A DNA stretch of 64,000 nt, from NCBI GenBank assembly GCA_018701215.1, contig JABIWH010000039.1, positions 1-64,000 of the forward strand, read 5' to 3'. Both the position numbers and the translations under genes were made by a program. Numbering within the stretch: position 1 is the stretch's first letter; every line of letters begins with the position of its first letter. A model generated the notes under the pieces. That model was not told the DNA's origin. It saw nothing but the letters and a program-made list of their open reading frames with translations, and did not search any database. This document shows, in pieces, positions 7,615 to 17,067 of this stretch. Source of the DNA: Rhodospirillaceae bacterium. Its GTDB lineage: Bacteria; Pseudomonadota; Alphaproteobacteria; GCA-2731375.

Positions 7615-8634
7615 GAATTGCCGCTGGAATTTCAGCCGCGTGTAACGGTCTTCTGATTTCACGGTCAATTCAAAAGCGTAGGTTTCGCGCAGGACGGTCA
7701 TTTTGATATCGACCCCGGCAGCGCCGCTGGACCAGGCCCTGCGGTAGAGTTCCGCCATGGAGGCGATGGCCGTGCCATTGACCTTGACGATGGCGTCGCC
7801 AAGCTGCAGGCCGGAGCGCTCCGCCGGACCATCCTGGGCCAGGCCAATAACTTCGACCCCGCCCTCGACCTCGGCCGTGAACAGGCCCATCCAGGGGCGG
7901 TGCGAGGCCGCCGTGCGTCCCTCGCTCAGCATTTCGTCCAGAATCGGCGTCAAAAGATCAATGGGAACGAACATGTTACCGTTGCGGCTATCATCACCAT
8001 CCGACGTATCGGCGGCATCTTCCACATAAAGGGAGCCAATGCCCAGCAACTTGCCATCCTGGCCGATTAGGGCCGTGCCGCCCCAGTTGGGATGCGCCGG
8101 AGACGTAAAGATCGCTTCTTCCAGCATATATTCCCAATAGCCGGCGAACTCGCGCTTGGAGACGACCCGGGCGCCGACGGCGCCGCCACGGCCGCCATGG
8201 CCGGCAACCAGAACCCCGCTTCCTACCGTCAAATCCGCCGACCGGCCCATGGCCAGTGCTGGCAGCTCCAGCGGTTTCAGCGCCCGCACCAGGCCAAAGC
8301 CGCTGCCGTAGTCATAGGCGACGACCGTTGCCGGCACCATGTTACCGCCGGCGTCCTTGACGCTGATCGCCATGGCCTCGACGATCAAATAGCCAATCGT
8401 CAGAATCAAGCCATCATTGTCGATAACAACGCCATTGCCTTCCCGCTCCGTGCCTAGGAAAGGCGCGGTATAGCCATCGGCGGGAATTTCGGCATGCAGC
8501 TCGACCACCGCGCTAAGGGCGGCGTCAACGTCAAACGGCAGCTTTGCCGTTTCCTCCGTTGCCGACAGCGCGGCGGCGAATGCCATGGGCAGTCCCTTGG
8601 GGTGGTGTCCGTTGACTTTTTCCAAGTCGCTCAT
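7612..8634 (-). CDS. HtrA-like protein with PDZ domain, catalytic triad lost
   Basis: The 340-residue product has the HtrA/DegP layout: a trypsin-like domain (about 60-235) then a PDZ domain (about 250-335, with LQLGDAIVKVNGTAI). All three catalytic positions differ. The His in LTNxHVV becomes Tyr82 (LTIGYLIV). The Asp in TDLALLK becomes Gly112 (SGFGLVR). The Ser in GNSGG becomes Trp184 (PNWGGTAL). No signal peptide is visible, so it may be cytoplasmic. It is first in a run leading to mlaC and mlaA. A non-proteolytic scaffold or binding role is likely, but inferred. Confidence 0.85.
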   Translation of the reverse strand: MSDLEKVNGHHPKGLPMAFAAALSATEETAKLPFDVDAALSAVVELHAEIPADGYTAPFLGTEREGNGVVIDNDGLILTIGYLIVEAMAISVKDAGGNMVPATVVAYDYGSGFGLVRALKPLELPALAMGRSADLTVGSGVLVAGHGGRGGAVGARVVSKREFAGYWEYMLEEAIFTSPAHPNWGGTALIGQDGKLLGIGSLYVEDAADTSDGDDSRNGNMFVPIDLLTPILDEMLSEGRTAASHRPWMGLFTAEVEGGVEVIGLAQDGPAERSGLQLGDAIVKVNGTAIASMAELYRRAWSSGAAGVDIKMTVLRETYAFELTVKSEDRYTRLKFQRQF

Positions 8635-8726
8635 GCAGCTTCCGCCTTGGCTTTTCCAGGATGATGTTGGGCATCAACATAGGCCAGAGATGCTACCGGG
8701 CCAAAGGTGAAAATGCCCGCTGCCCT

Positions 8727-11012
8727 CTATTTAGTGGTGGCGACGAAGACGCCGTCCCAATCAGGATCGGGTGGATTTTCGATATAGAACCCGATGCGCT
8801 CTTCATACAGGTCGTACAATCCGCCGAAGCTGCCGTCGGCCGAGCGGCAGCCGCCGACCAGTTTGCGGGCTTCCGGCCAGTCCTGGCGCCGGTAGGCTTC
8901 CAGCATGGCGCCGTGCTGCTTTTTCAAGGTTTGAAAATCCTGCTGCGCCAACATCTCCTTGCGGCCCAATATGGTATGAATACGGACTGCTTCCGCCTTG
9001 CCTTTCACGGCGATCAGGTCCAGTTCCATGGTCGCGAATTCATCATTGACCAAGGCTTCCGTATCCTCGCCGATGACAATGCCGACGCCATAATTTTTCG
9101 ACTGCCCTTCCAGGCGCGCCGCCAGGTTCACCGCATCGCCCAGGACGGAATAGTCAAAGCGCTGTTCCGAACCCATATTGCCGACCACGCATTCACCGGT
9201 GTTGATGCCGACGCCCACATTCAACGGTTTGTGTTCCTCGTCATTTTCGTCGGCCTCCGCTTTCAAATCCTTGTTTAGCTTCACCAACTCTTCGAACATT
9301 ACCAGCGCTGATTCGCAGGCGTGTTGCGGGTGTTGGGGATCATCCAGCGGTGCATTCCAGAATGCCATGATGCAATCGCCCATATATTTATCGATGGTGC
9401 CTTCACGGGCCAGAATGGCATCGGTCAACGGCGTCAGGAAGCGGTTGATCAGGCGGGTCAGGCCCTGGGGATTGGATTTGAAGCTCTCGGAAATCGAGGT
9501 GAAGCCCCTGACATCGCAGAACAAAAAACTCATGGTGCGGCTTTCGCCGCCCAGGCGCAGGCGGTCCGGTTCCTGGGCCAGTTGTTCCACCAAGGCAGGG
9601 GACAGATACTGACTGAAGGCGCCGCGCACCCGTTCCCGCTCTGCTTCGGTCTGCAGATACATGATGGCCGAGGAGGCAAGATAGATCATCAGCACCGCGA
9701 TGCCGGGATAGATCGGATCCAGCAGGAATGATTTGTCGGTGTAAAAATACCAGCTCATCGCGGTGATGGCGATCACCGTGCCGATGGAGATGGAGGCGCC
9801 CGGCATGGCGCCGAAACGCGGTGTCAGCAGGATCAGGATCAGACCCATCGCCAGGATGAATAGTTTCTCCATGCCGTCGGCCCAGTCGGGCCGCTCCATG
9901 AATTGCCCGGAAAGCATCTGTTCGGCCGCCTGGGCATGGACATCAACGCCGGCTGCCGCCGGGTCCAATGGCGTCGCGCGCAAATCCTTTAGGCCGGCGG
10001 CGGAGGTGCCCAGAAACAGGATTTTTCCCGCCACCTGTGAAGTGTCGAAGTCATCCTCGAACACTTTCCACAAGGGGATTATGCGGCCCGGCGCCTCCGG
10101 GGCGAAATGTATCCAAAAGCGTCCGCTGCCATCGACCGGGATTTCCAGGCGCCCCACCTTGATGTGGTTCAGGCCGGTAGATTCACCGAAATTCTCCTCC
10201 AAATTGGCGCCCGAGGATTTCAGAATATAGGTCGAGGCACCCTGATAGACCCGCAAGGCCTCCATCGTCAGGCTGGGGTAAAGCTGTTCGCCGATGCGGA
10301 AGAACGTCGGCACCCGGCGTATGATGCCGTCGGATTCAGGCGCCAAATTGAAACTGCCGACACCCGATGCGGCGGCCTCGATAGCGGGCAGGTTCGCCAC
10401 GGCACTTTGAAACTCAGTCAGGAACGGCAAGGGATCATCGCCGTTAACGGCATAGCCCGACTTGACCGCCGGGCGAACGCCGCCGGTATCGGGGGTCAGA
10501 ACCATGCCGGCGACCACGCCGTAATCCTTGGCCGCGTCGCGGATCTGGCCGATGATGGCGGCGAAGGCCTCGTCGTGATCAGGGATCGATTCCAGGATCG
10601 GCTTGGAAAAGGCCCGCGCCTCCGGCGTCAACTTAGTGATATCCAGTTTCGGCTGGTTCAACCAAATTGACAGGGCCTGCCGGGGTGAGGTCCGGTCCGG
10701 CTCGGCGAAAACGATATCGAAGGCGACCACCTTGGCACCGCCATTGAACAACCGGGCCAGCATTTCGGCCAGCCGGCTGCGCGGCCACGGCCATTGACCA
10801 CCGCGGGCCAGGGTCTCGTCGTCAATATCAAGAATGGCGACCGGCCCGGGTTGGTATTCCCGAGGCTGTAGTTGATTGTACAAGTCAAACAGCTTCAGGC
10901 GGAATACCTGCAGGAATTGGGGATCTTCCATACGCAGACCAAGGGCGGCCAACAACATCAAGGCTGGTATGACGTACACCATCTGGCGTTTTATCAGACG
11001 TATAGCCCGCAT
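8727..11012 (-). CDS. Membrane adenylate cyclase with CHASE2 sensor domain
   Basis: The 761-residue protein has an N-terminal membrane helix, a periplasmic CHASE2 domain (about 30-340, with AILDIDDETLARGGQWPWPR and VVAFDIVFAEPDR), further membrane helices, and a class III cyclase domain. The cyclase keeps both metal aspartates (FLFCDVRGFTS and DKYMGD). The adenine-specifying Lys (IDKYMGD) and Asp (LGDAVNLAARLE), and the transition-state Asn and Arg, also remain, so it should make cAMP from ATP. The preceding GAF/HD-GYP gene ends exactly where this one starts, so translation is probably coupled. The CHASE2 ligand is unknown. Confidence 0.92.
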   Translation of the reverse strand: MRAIRLIKRQMVYVIPALMLLAALGLRMEDPQFLQVFRLKLFDLYNQLQPREYQPGPVAILDIDDETLARGGQWPWPRSRLAEMLARLFNGGAKVVAFDIVFAEPDRTSPRQALSIWLNQPKLDITKLTPEARAFSKPILESIPDHDEAFAAIIGQIRDAAKDYGVVAGMVLTPDTGGVRPAVKSGYAVNGDDPLPFLTEFQSAVANLPAIEAAASGVGSFNLAPESDGIIRRVPTFFRIGEQLYPSLTMEALRVYQGASTYILKSSGANLEENFGESTGLNHIKVGRLEIPVDGSGRFWIHFAPEAPGRIIPLWKVFEDDFDTSQVAGKILFLGTSAAGLKDLRATPLDPAAAGVDVHAQAAEQMLSGQFMERPDWADGMEKLFILAMGLILILLTPRFGAMPGASISIGTVIAITAMSWYFYTDKSFLLDPIYPGIAVLMIYLASSAIMYLQTEAERERVRGAFSQYLSPALVEQLAQEPDRLRLGGESRTMSFLFCDVRGFTSISESFKSNPQGLTRLINRFLTPLTDAILAREGTIDKYMGDCIMAFWNAPLDDPQHPQHACESALVMFEELVKLNKDLKAEADENDEEHKPLNVGVGINTGECVVGNMGSEQRFDYSVLGDAVNLAARLEGQSKNYGVGIVIGEDTEALVNDEFATMELDLIAVKGKAEAVRIHTILGRKEMLAQQDFQTLKKQHGAMLEAYRRQDWPEARKLVGGCRSADGSFGGLYDLYEERIGFYIENPPDPDWDGVFVATTK

Positions 11013-12248
11013 TTAGTCTTTCAATCGGCGGTAAATTGCATTCATGCCTTGATGCCGTTTCGCCAGCAAGCGCATTAATCGCGGATCAAAGTGGCTGGCC
11101 GGGTCGATCCGGTCATCGCCGTGCAACATGATATCGATGGTTTTTTTGTGGTCAAAGGCAGGTTTGTAGGGGCGTTCCGAACGCAGGGCGTCATAGATGT
11201 CGGCGACCGCCACGATACGCGCGGACAGTGGAATATCCTCTCCGGCCGCGGCCATGGGATAGCCGCTGCCATCCCACTTCTCATGATGATAGAGGGCAAT
11301 CTCGGACGCCATTTTCAGGCGCGGCGCGGCCTCCAGAATTTGATGGCCATAGAACGAATGTTTATCCATCTCGGCCCGCTCGTCAGTATCCAGGCCGCCC
11401 TGCTTTTTCAGAACCGCGACATCGACACTCATCTTGCCCACATCATGCAGCTGCGCGGAATAGCGGATCTCGTCACAAAAGGCCTTTGGCATGCCATATT
11501 CCTTGGCCAGGAAATAGCTGTACTCGTTGACCCGGACAATGTGATTGCCGGTGCCTTCGTCGTGGATTTCCGAAGCCCGCGCCAATAATTGGATGGAGAG
11601 GAGAAAGGCTTCCTCGGTATCCGCCTGCAGGGCGAGAACCTGGGCCCGTTGTTCGCCCAGTTCCCGGTTGCGCTGGCGTAACCGGCTGTTTTTTTGCCGG
11701 ATATTCTCCAGCATATCGGCCCGTTCGATATGGGTGGCGAGGACCCGCGCGATGGGCGTTACCAGTTGCACCTGTTCGTCCGCGAACGGCACGGGTTTGT
11801 TTTTGCCGGGGATGCGGCGGTTGATCAACTGCACAACACCGATCACTTGTTCCTGATAGTTCTTCAATGGGAAACAGAGCATCGACTCGGTGTGATAATT
11901 CGACAATTCGTTGTCTGGATTGAAGCTGTATGTGCGTTTGGCGGGGATTTTGTAGACATCCTTGATCCGCACGAACTCCCCGGACGAGGCCACGAAGCCG
12001 GCGATGCTTTTCGTGGTGATGGGGACGATAAAATCCTGGCTGCCGATGCGGACCGCATCATTTTGCACGCTGACCGGTTCCAGCCAATGTTGCTGACCTT
12101 TTTTGCGAACAATGAAAATTGTTCCGGCTTCGGCACCGGTCATAAGACGGCTTTTCAACAACACCTTGTTCATCAACTGACGCACGGATTGGCGCGGTTG
12201 CCGTTCCACGAATTCAAGGAATTCAAGCGCCTGATTGGAAGCCGTCAT
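11013..12248 (-). CDS. GAF and HD-GYP domain protein (probable c-di-GMP phosphodiesterase)
   Basis: The 411-residue cytoplasmic protein carries an N-terminal GAF domain (about 20-170), a coiled-coil linker (about 175-215, IRQKNSRLRQRNRELGEQ) and a C-terminal HD-GYP domain. The HD pair is in LHDVGK and the GYP signature in HHEKWDGSGYP, both intact. HD-GYP proteins usually hydrolyse c-di-GMP. The GAF domain may sense a small ligand or a cyclic nucleotide. The gene directly abuts the CHASE2 cyclase gene with no spacer, suggesting that cAMP production and c-di-GMP breakdown are linked. The ATG has GTAGAGGAA before it. Confidence 0.92.
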   Translation of the reverse strand: MTASNQALEFLEFVERQPRQSVRQLMNKVLLKSRLMTGAEAGTIFIVRKKGQQHWLEPVSVQNDAVRIGSQDFIVPITTKSIAGFVASSGEFVRIKDVYKIPAKRTYSFNPDNELSNYHTESMLCFPLKNYQEQVIGVVQLINRRIPGKNKPVPFADEQVQLVTPIARVLATHIERADMLENIRQKNSRLRQRNRELGEQRAQVLALQADTEEAFLLSIQLLARASEIHDEGTGNHIVRVNEYSYFLAKEYGMPKAFCDEIRYSAQLHDVGKMSVDVAVLKKQGGLDTDERAEMDKHSFYGHQILEAAPRLKMASEIALYHHEKWDGSGYPMAAAGEDIPLSARIVAVADIYDALRSERPYKPAFDHKKTIDIMLHGDDRIDPASHFDPRLMRLLAKRHQGMNAIYRRLKD

Positions 12249-12399
12249 TTCCTCTACCTGAATAAAGTTGCCGGTTGAAAATACGGAAAGCGTAAACCAA
12301 AGAAGGATACAGAAGTCGGTGTAACGGTCGCCTGTGTTGATTCTACCGTGTTCAGTTGTTCGAATTCAAGCAAACGGCTCTATGTTCCGTTGCCATAGC

Positions 12400-15300
12400 T
12401 TAGACCATCCGTTGCAGCCGCTCGACGATGAAATTGCTTTTTTCCAGGATCTCGGACGGTGTCAAGCGCAAGACATTATAGCCTCGTTCAACCATGATTT
12501 CGTCATGGCTTTGTTCGGCTTCCAATTCGTGGATGCCGCGGATGGCTTCCAATGACGTGGCGATTTCGATGTTGTAGCGGCCACCCAAGGGCGACATTAG
12601 GCGAACGGCAAGGGTTTGTTCGCCCTCCGCCACGTTGCACTGGAAAGGGTAACCCGCGTTCAAAAGCATCTGGCGCAGGGCCGGCCATGGGTTCAGCTGT
12701 GCCGAGGCTTGTTTGTCGCCGAAGGCGTTGTCGAATTTCGCCTCGAAGTCGTCCGTGATGATTTCGCCATTTTCATCAATAGCCGGCGGATCTTCCGCGA
12801 AATTCGACAGGGCGGCACAAAGCGCTCCCGTATCCTTGCAAACATCCCGGTCGCCGACAATATGCAGGCCCAGGCGGGCCGAGCCGATCACGTCATGATA
12901 CAAATCCTCGGCCCCGGCCAGGGCCTGGTTCAGGGCGTCAGGGGCATCGGCGGCCAGACCCGGCAGCAGCACAATGAAATCAACCTGCCGGCCGAGGAAT
13001 AGATCCGGCGTCCCAACAGTGATGCGCTCTCGCACATTGTCGCCAAAATTGCTGCGTTTCAAAATCTCGCGGATCTGTTCCGCCTGACCGCTGATCGGTG
13101 TCGCAATACCAACAGAGCGCCGGGGCAGGCCCCGGAACAGGCCGTTATCCACCCAGGCGCGGATCAATTTTTCGGTTTCCTTGACTTCTGATTCGTTAAC
13201 CGTGCCGTTGTTGATGACCGTCATGCGGCCCCGGACATGATGCCATTGCACGCCCAACTGGTTGTCCGGCGCATCGGAGCGCAATTTGCGGAAATTGGTC
13301 TGCACCGACATGGTATTGTCATAGAAGGTGGAGGACAGATATTCAGCAATGCGTGGATGCGAGCGGTAATGCTCGGCCAGGGTATAGAGGCGGTTTTGGC
13401 CACTGAGCAGACCCGCCAGGTTGCCGATGGCGGTCCGGGAGGCGGGCGGTAGCGCAACATTGGCGGCTGGCTGGGTAAAGGTGCGCTTTTCTTCCCATTC
13501 AGGAGGGATCGGAGAGAGGCGATGGTCATGCCGCGCCAAGCCGAATACGGCCGCCCGTTTGCCACGATACAAAATCGGCATGACCAGGCCCAAATCACCC
13601 AGGTCCGCTTCATCGACAATAACCAAATCGAAATAGCCAGGTTCCAGCGGCAGGGCATGGCCGGCATCCTCGACGGTGGCGGTCCAGACCGGCAGTTGAT
13701 CCGCCAGAATACCGATTGCCTGGGCCAAACGTTGCGAGCGGTGGGCGCGGGTCTCGTTTACATCGCCCTCGTTATGTTTATCAATCAGATCGAAGAATGT
13801 CGTTACCTGGTGTTCCAACACCCCTGGGTCATCTTCTAGACGGTCGATCCAATAGTCCCGGTAGAGTTCGCGCACGCCGGCGATTTTTCGGGCTGACTGG
13901 TTCATGGCCTGCAATTCAAGGGTCCGGCAATCCTTAAAACGGACAAGGTCTTGCGCGGCCTGGTCCCGTTTGGCGACTTTCTGCCGCCAATCGTAATAGC
14001 TGCCCAGCGCTTCCAGGCCCTTGGTGATGCCGTCCAGTTGATCCTCGCCGTCCAGGGCGTCCACCGCCTGCTCGGCAACGATCGGAGGAATTTTCGCCAC
14101 CGCGCCGCGGATGGCGGTCAACAGCTCGCCGCGCTCGTCGTTGCGGGATATCATGCCCTTCATCATTTTCCCCAGACCGGCGCTTTTCTCTCCGCGTAGA
14201 ACGGCGGCTTCATCGCGCCAGTCCTGCATGGCCTGACGGCTGGGGCAGGGAGTCAAACGTTGGGCGGGCGGCAACTTGCCCAGGCCCAGATCGAAAGCTT
14301 CCTGCCGCACCAGGGCGCTCAACGCGGCCAGCCGCTGATGGGCGGCGCGCAGAGGTTCGACGCCTTCGGTATCGGCGGCCGGCAGGCGGTCCAGATCCTG
14401 CATATCCTTGAGGGTTGGTTTTTCCCGCGACGGTGCCTTTTTCTCTTCCTGTTTGACCTCGGCATCGGGGTTTTCCGGGTCGAAAACTTCGGCTTCTGGC
14501 TGTTGAATTTTGCGCAAGGTCGCGGTCAGCTCCGTACGGCAGACTTCATTGACCGTGCTGTCACCAACCCGCAACACGGCGGACATGCCGCGGCCGATCC
14601 AGGCATTCAGATGTTTGGTCATGGCATCCACGGTTTCCCGCCGCCGCGCCGCATACAGCACGCTTTGTCCATTCATCACGGCGGTCGCGACGAGATTGAC
14701 CACCGTCGCCATTTGCCCGGTGCCGGGCGGCGCGGTCACGGCAAGCAACTGATACTTCATGCCGGCCCGGACCGTCTGGGTCTGGCTATAGCCGAGGCGA
14801 TGCATATCGAACACCATGGGGGCATCCAGGTGTTCGGGTTGCGCCAATTTCGGTGCGGCGCCATCCGCGTTCTCGGGCGCCTCGGGGTTGCCGTCATCGA
14901 TAGCAGTGTTCTGGATGCCGCCCAGGGCGGTGCCCGCGATCCGCTGTTGAATTTCGGGATGGCTCAAATCGTTCAAATCCCGCAACAGGGTGGAAACCGA
15001 CGGCGGCATGGTCGCCGACGCCAGGATAGGCCGGTTACGCCATTGCATGCGGCCCTGGGCGCCGGGTGCGATAATCTCATCTAGCGCTTGGGTATCGAAG
15101 CGCCCTTCCTTCAAATCAAGGCGCTTGGCAACGGCCGACAGTTTGTCCGCGAACGGCATCGCGGGATTGGCCATTTGATGGGCCAGGCCTTGGATCTGCA
15201 AGGGTTCGACACCCAGGTCTTGGAGCAATGCGCAATTGACTTTCAGATAGCCGTCGGGATCGGGACGCAGCATGTCATCCTCAATCCTGGCCCGCATCAG

Positions 15301-15666
15301 GAACAATGGCCGGACCGAGCCATCGGCGAACTGCAAATAGGGATAGCCATAGCACAACAGTGAATTGCCATAGGCCGATATGAAACGAGTGATCGCCTCG
15401 TCATTGTCAGGCATGGCAGCGGCTTGATTGCCATTTGTGAAGATGGCTTCCACCTGGCCTGGAAATTCCGCATAGGCAGGCACGCCGCTTGCCAGGGGGA
15501 TACGCAGTTCGTGCAGCCGTTCTTCCTCGATCGCCCACCGGCATGAACGCATCAATGCGGATAGATCCGCTGCCGCGGTTCCATTTTCCGTCCCGGTGTC
15601 CGCCTCGGCAAGCCCTGCTTGCCCGGCGTCATCGGTTATTACTGCCTGGCTTGCAGGCTGTGCCAT
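12400..15666 (-). CDS. SF1 helicase-like protein with degenerate motifs and nuclease-like C-terminus
   Basis: The 1088-residue protein resembles Upf1/Dna2-type superfamily 1 helicases. The Walker A position (about 312-321) reads APPGTGQMAT, with Gln-Met instead of Lys-Ser/Thr. Walker B near 680 is intact (DLVIVDEADLGDL). Motif III is altered (FGLARHDHRLSP). Motif IV-like AEHYRSHPRIAEYLS is present. Motif VI seems changed to IGSARLGLHIVGD, where TRA is usual. The last 100 residues (NIEIATSL, then VERGYNVLRLTPSEIL) recall DUF559/Vsr-type nuclease folds. It stands alone between a signalling pair and cytochrome c. ATP-driven unwinding is doubtful; the function is unknown. Confidence 0.7.
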   Translation of the reverse strand: MAQPASQAVITDDAGQAGLAEADTGTENGTAAADLSALMRSCRWAIEEERLHELRIPLASGVPAYAEFPGQVEAIFTNGNQAAAMPDNDEAITRFISAYGNSLLCYGYPYLQFADGSVRPLFLMRARIEDDMLRPDPDGYLKVNCALLQDLGVEPLQIQGLAHQMANPAMPFADKLSAVAKRLDLKEGRFDTQALDEIIAPGAQGRMQWRNRPILASATMPPSVSTLLRDLNDLSHPEIQQRIAGTALGGIQNTAIDDGNPEAPENADGAAPKLAQPEHLDAPMVFDMHRLGYSQTQTVRAGMKYQLLAVTAPPGTGQMATVVNLVATAVMNGQSVLYAARRRETVDAMTKHLNAWIGRGMSAVLRVGDSTVNEVCRTELTATLRKIQQPEAEVFDPENPDAEVKQEEKKAPSREKPTLKDMQDLDRLPAADTEGVEPLRAAHQRLAALSALVRQEAFDLGLGKLPPAQRLTPCPSRQAMQDWRDEAAVLRGEKSAGLGKMMKGMISRNDERGELLTAIRGAVAKIPPIVAEQAVDALDGEDQLDGITKGLEALGSYYDWRQKVAKRDQAAQDLVRFKDCRTLELQAMNQSARKIAGVRELYRDYWIDRLEDDPGVLEHQVTTFFDLIDKHNEGDVNETRAHRSQRLAQAIGILADQLPVWTATVEDAGHALPLEPGYFDLVIVDEADLGDLGLVMPILYRGKRAAVFGLARHDHRLSPIPPEWEEKRTFTQPAANVALPPASRTAIGNLAGLLSGQNRLYTLAEHYRSHPRIAEYLSSTFYDNTMSVQTNFRKLRSDAPDNQLGVQWHHVRGRMTVINNGTVNESEVKETEKLIRAWVDNGLFRGLPRRSVGIATPISGQAEQIREILKRSNFGDNVRERITVGTPDLFLGRQVDFIVLLPGLAADAPDALNQALAGAEDLYHDVIGSARLGLHIVGDRDVCKDTGALCAALSNFAEDPPAIDENGEIITDDFEAKFDNAFGDKQASAQLNPWPALRQMLLNAGYPFQCNVAEGEQTLAVRLMSPLGGRYNIEIATSLEAIRGIHELEAEQSHDEIMVERGYNVLRLTPSEILEKSNFIVERLQRMV

Positions 15667-15777
15667 TTTGCGATCCCGGATAGTCTGTAGTGTCCGATCG
15701 AAACCAGATTCGTGTGGCGCGGTTCCACAGCAAAAATACGGCAGATTCGGATAACTTTTGGTTAACCGGGCAGCAAA

Positions 15778-15805
15778 AAGCCGGCGCCTTTTGGGACGCC
15801 GGCTT
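15778..15805 (-). terminator. Intrinsic terminator after cytochrome c gene
   Basis: Stem AAGCCGGCG / CGCCGGCTT with a ten-base loop. On the minus strand a run of five T follows directly. It lies about 40 bp past the cytochrome c stop and ends that transcript before the helicase-like gene. Confidence 0.85.
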
Positions 15806-15844
15806 AAATTGCACTAGACTAGGCGGAAATCCGCCGAGAAAAAC

Positions 15845-16225
15845 CTATTTCGTTGCTTCTTTCAGATAGGCGATCAGGTTGTCGCGCTGCGCCTTTTTCT
15901 TCAGGCCGGGAAAGGCCATTTTTGTCTTTGGCACCAGCTTCTTGGGCTTGGTCAGGTATTTATCCAAATTGGCATCGTCCCAAACGATCCCGGAGGCCTT
16001 CATGGCTTTGGAATATTTGAAGCCCTTGGCGTCGGCTGCCTTGCGTCCGATCACGCCGTGCAAATTCGGTCCGACCTTGTTTTTGCCGCCTGCATTCAGG
16101 GTGTGGCAAGCCTTGCATTTCTTGAATACTTTTTTGCCTTTCTTAACATCGGCGGCATCGGCCGCGCTGAACGTCAAGGACATGGCGATGGCGGCTATAA
16201 CCACCGGCAAACGATACTTTCGCAT
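15845..16225 (-). CDS. Periplasmic class I cytochrome c
   Basis: The 126-residue precursor has a signal peptide ending near FSAADA. The haem-binding motif CKACH is at residues 37-41 and the likely axial methionine M103 is in [11 protein letters not shown]. This is the fold of small soluble c2/c552-type cytochromes, which carry single electrons in the periplasm. The mature protein is rich in lysine, suiting docking to acidic partners such as oxidases or the bc1 complex. ATG 16225 has AAGGAG seven bases upstream; the longer frame to 16270 is not supported. A terminator follows. Its redox partners are not in the window. Confidence 0.92.
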   Translation of the reverse strand: MRKYRLPVVIAAIAMSLTFSAADAADVKKGKKVFKKCKACHTLNAGGKNKVGPNLHGVIGRKAADAKGFKYSKAMKASGIVWDDANLDKYLTKPKKLVPKTKMAFPGLKKKAQRDNLIAYLKEATK

Positions 16226-16353
16226 TTGGATCTCCTTACAGCGAAACAGGCAATAATTGAGTGGTGGCATTGGCCACGCGGGCCCTTCCTAGCACAGGTT
16301 TCGGGAACATGGTAGCGGCGGATGGTCGCGATTTGACGAGAATGACGGTGCGG

Positions 16354-16836
16354 TTATTTACAGCCCGGGCAGGGGCTGACAGGCAACTTTCGGCCTATCC
16401 AGCCGGCACCTTTACCGTTGCCCAGCATCCCCTCGCTGATGTCCAGAACCTGAGTATAGCCGCGGTCGCGCAGTAGCCGGCTGGCGTGTTTGGACCGTAC
16501 GCCGGCAGCACAGATCAGCGCGATTGGCGTGGTTTTATCGCCTTTGGTCAGTTTTGCGATGCGCTCGAGAAAGCCGGCCGTACCCTGTCTGGTCCGGATG
16601 GTGGCCCGCTTGGACCCGCTTGCAACGCCGGTTTTCCGCCATTCATCCGGGCGCCGGATGTCTATGATCGTCACCCCGCCGTCACGCGCCAGGCGCAAGG
16701 CCTGTTCCGGCGCCACGACGCCCTGTGGCACGGCCCCGCTGCCGGCGCCGAGGAAAATGACCAGCGCTATCAATGCCGCGGCCCCAGCCAGGACCGGGCC
16801 CCGCTGAATACGCAACCATCCGCGCCAAGGCATCAT
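16354..16836 (-). CDS. Membrane-anchored rhodanese-like protein
   Basis: The 160-residue protein has one N-terminal membrane helix (about 14-35) and a rhodanese domain (about 40-150). The active-site loop is ICAAGVRSKHA with catalytic Cys109, matching the CxxGxR pattern of single-domain rhodaneses that carry persulfide sulfur or act as regulatory modules. A DIRRPDEWRKTGV segment marks the family N-terminal signature. The C-terminus ends in CPGC. The ATG pair at 16836 is preceded by GGGGAAGGATG. It is the last gene of the minus-strand run before a divergent pair, so its substrate cannot be read from context. Confidence 0.85.
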   Translation of the reverse strand: MMPWRGWLRIQRGPVLAGAAALIALVIFLGAGSGAVPQGVVAPEQALRLARDGGVTIIDIRRPDEWRKTGVASGSKRATIRTRQGTAGFLERIAKLTKGDKTTPIALICAAGVRSKHASRLLRDRGYTQVLDISEGMLGNGKGAGWIGRKLPVSPCPGCK

Positions 16837-17067
16837 CGTTCATCCTTCCCCATTCGGTGTCAGCAATATATAGCGGCCAAGTTTGGTTTTGGCTGTTCAT
16901 CATCGGATCAATATCACGTGACCGGCTAGCCGACAGACTGATGGTCGATGCGGAATTGTTACTTATTGACGCAGGTCATGTCTTCCCACCGCCGCGGCAC
17001 CATATTATCAACAGGTGTTGCGTTCAGCCTTGAACATGACGCGGAAGCAATGGAGAGGATAGAAACC

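Noticed and set aside
7479..7706. Short plus-strand frame across repeat copy A, similar in translation to the frame in copy C
   Set aside because: The similarity (LRLL..EQLNQ.LKS) follows from the DNA repeat. In copy B the same frame stops after about a dozen codons, so a conserved peptide is unlikely.
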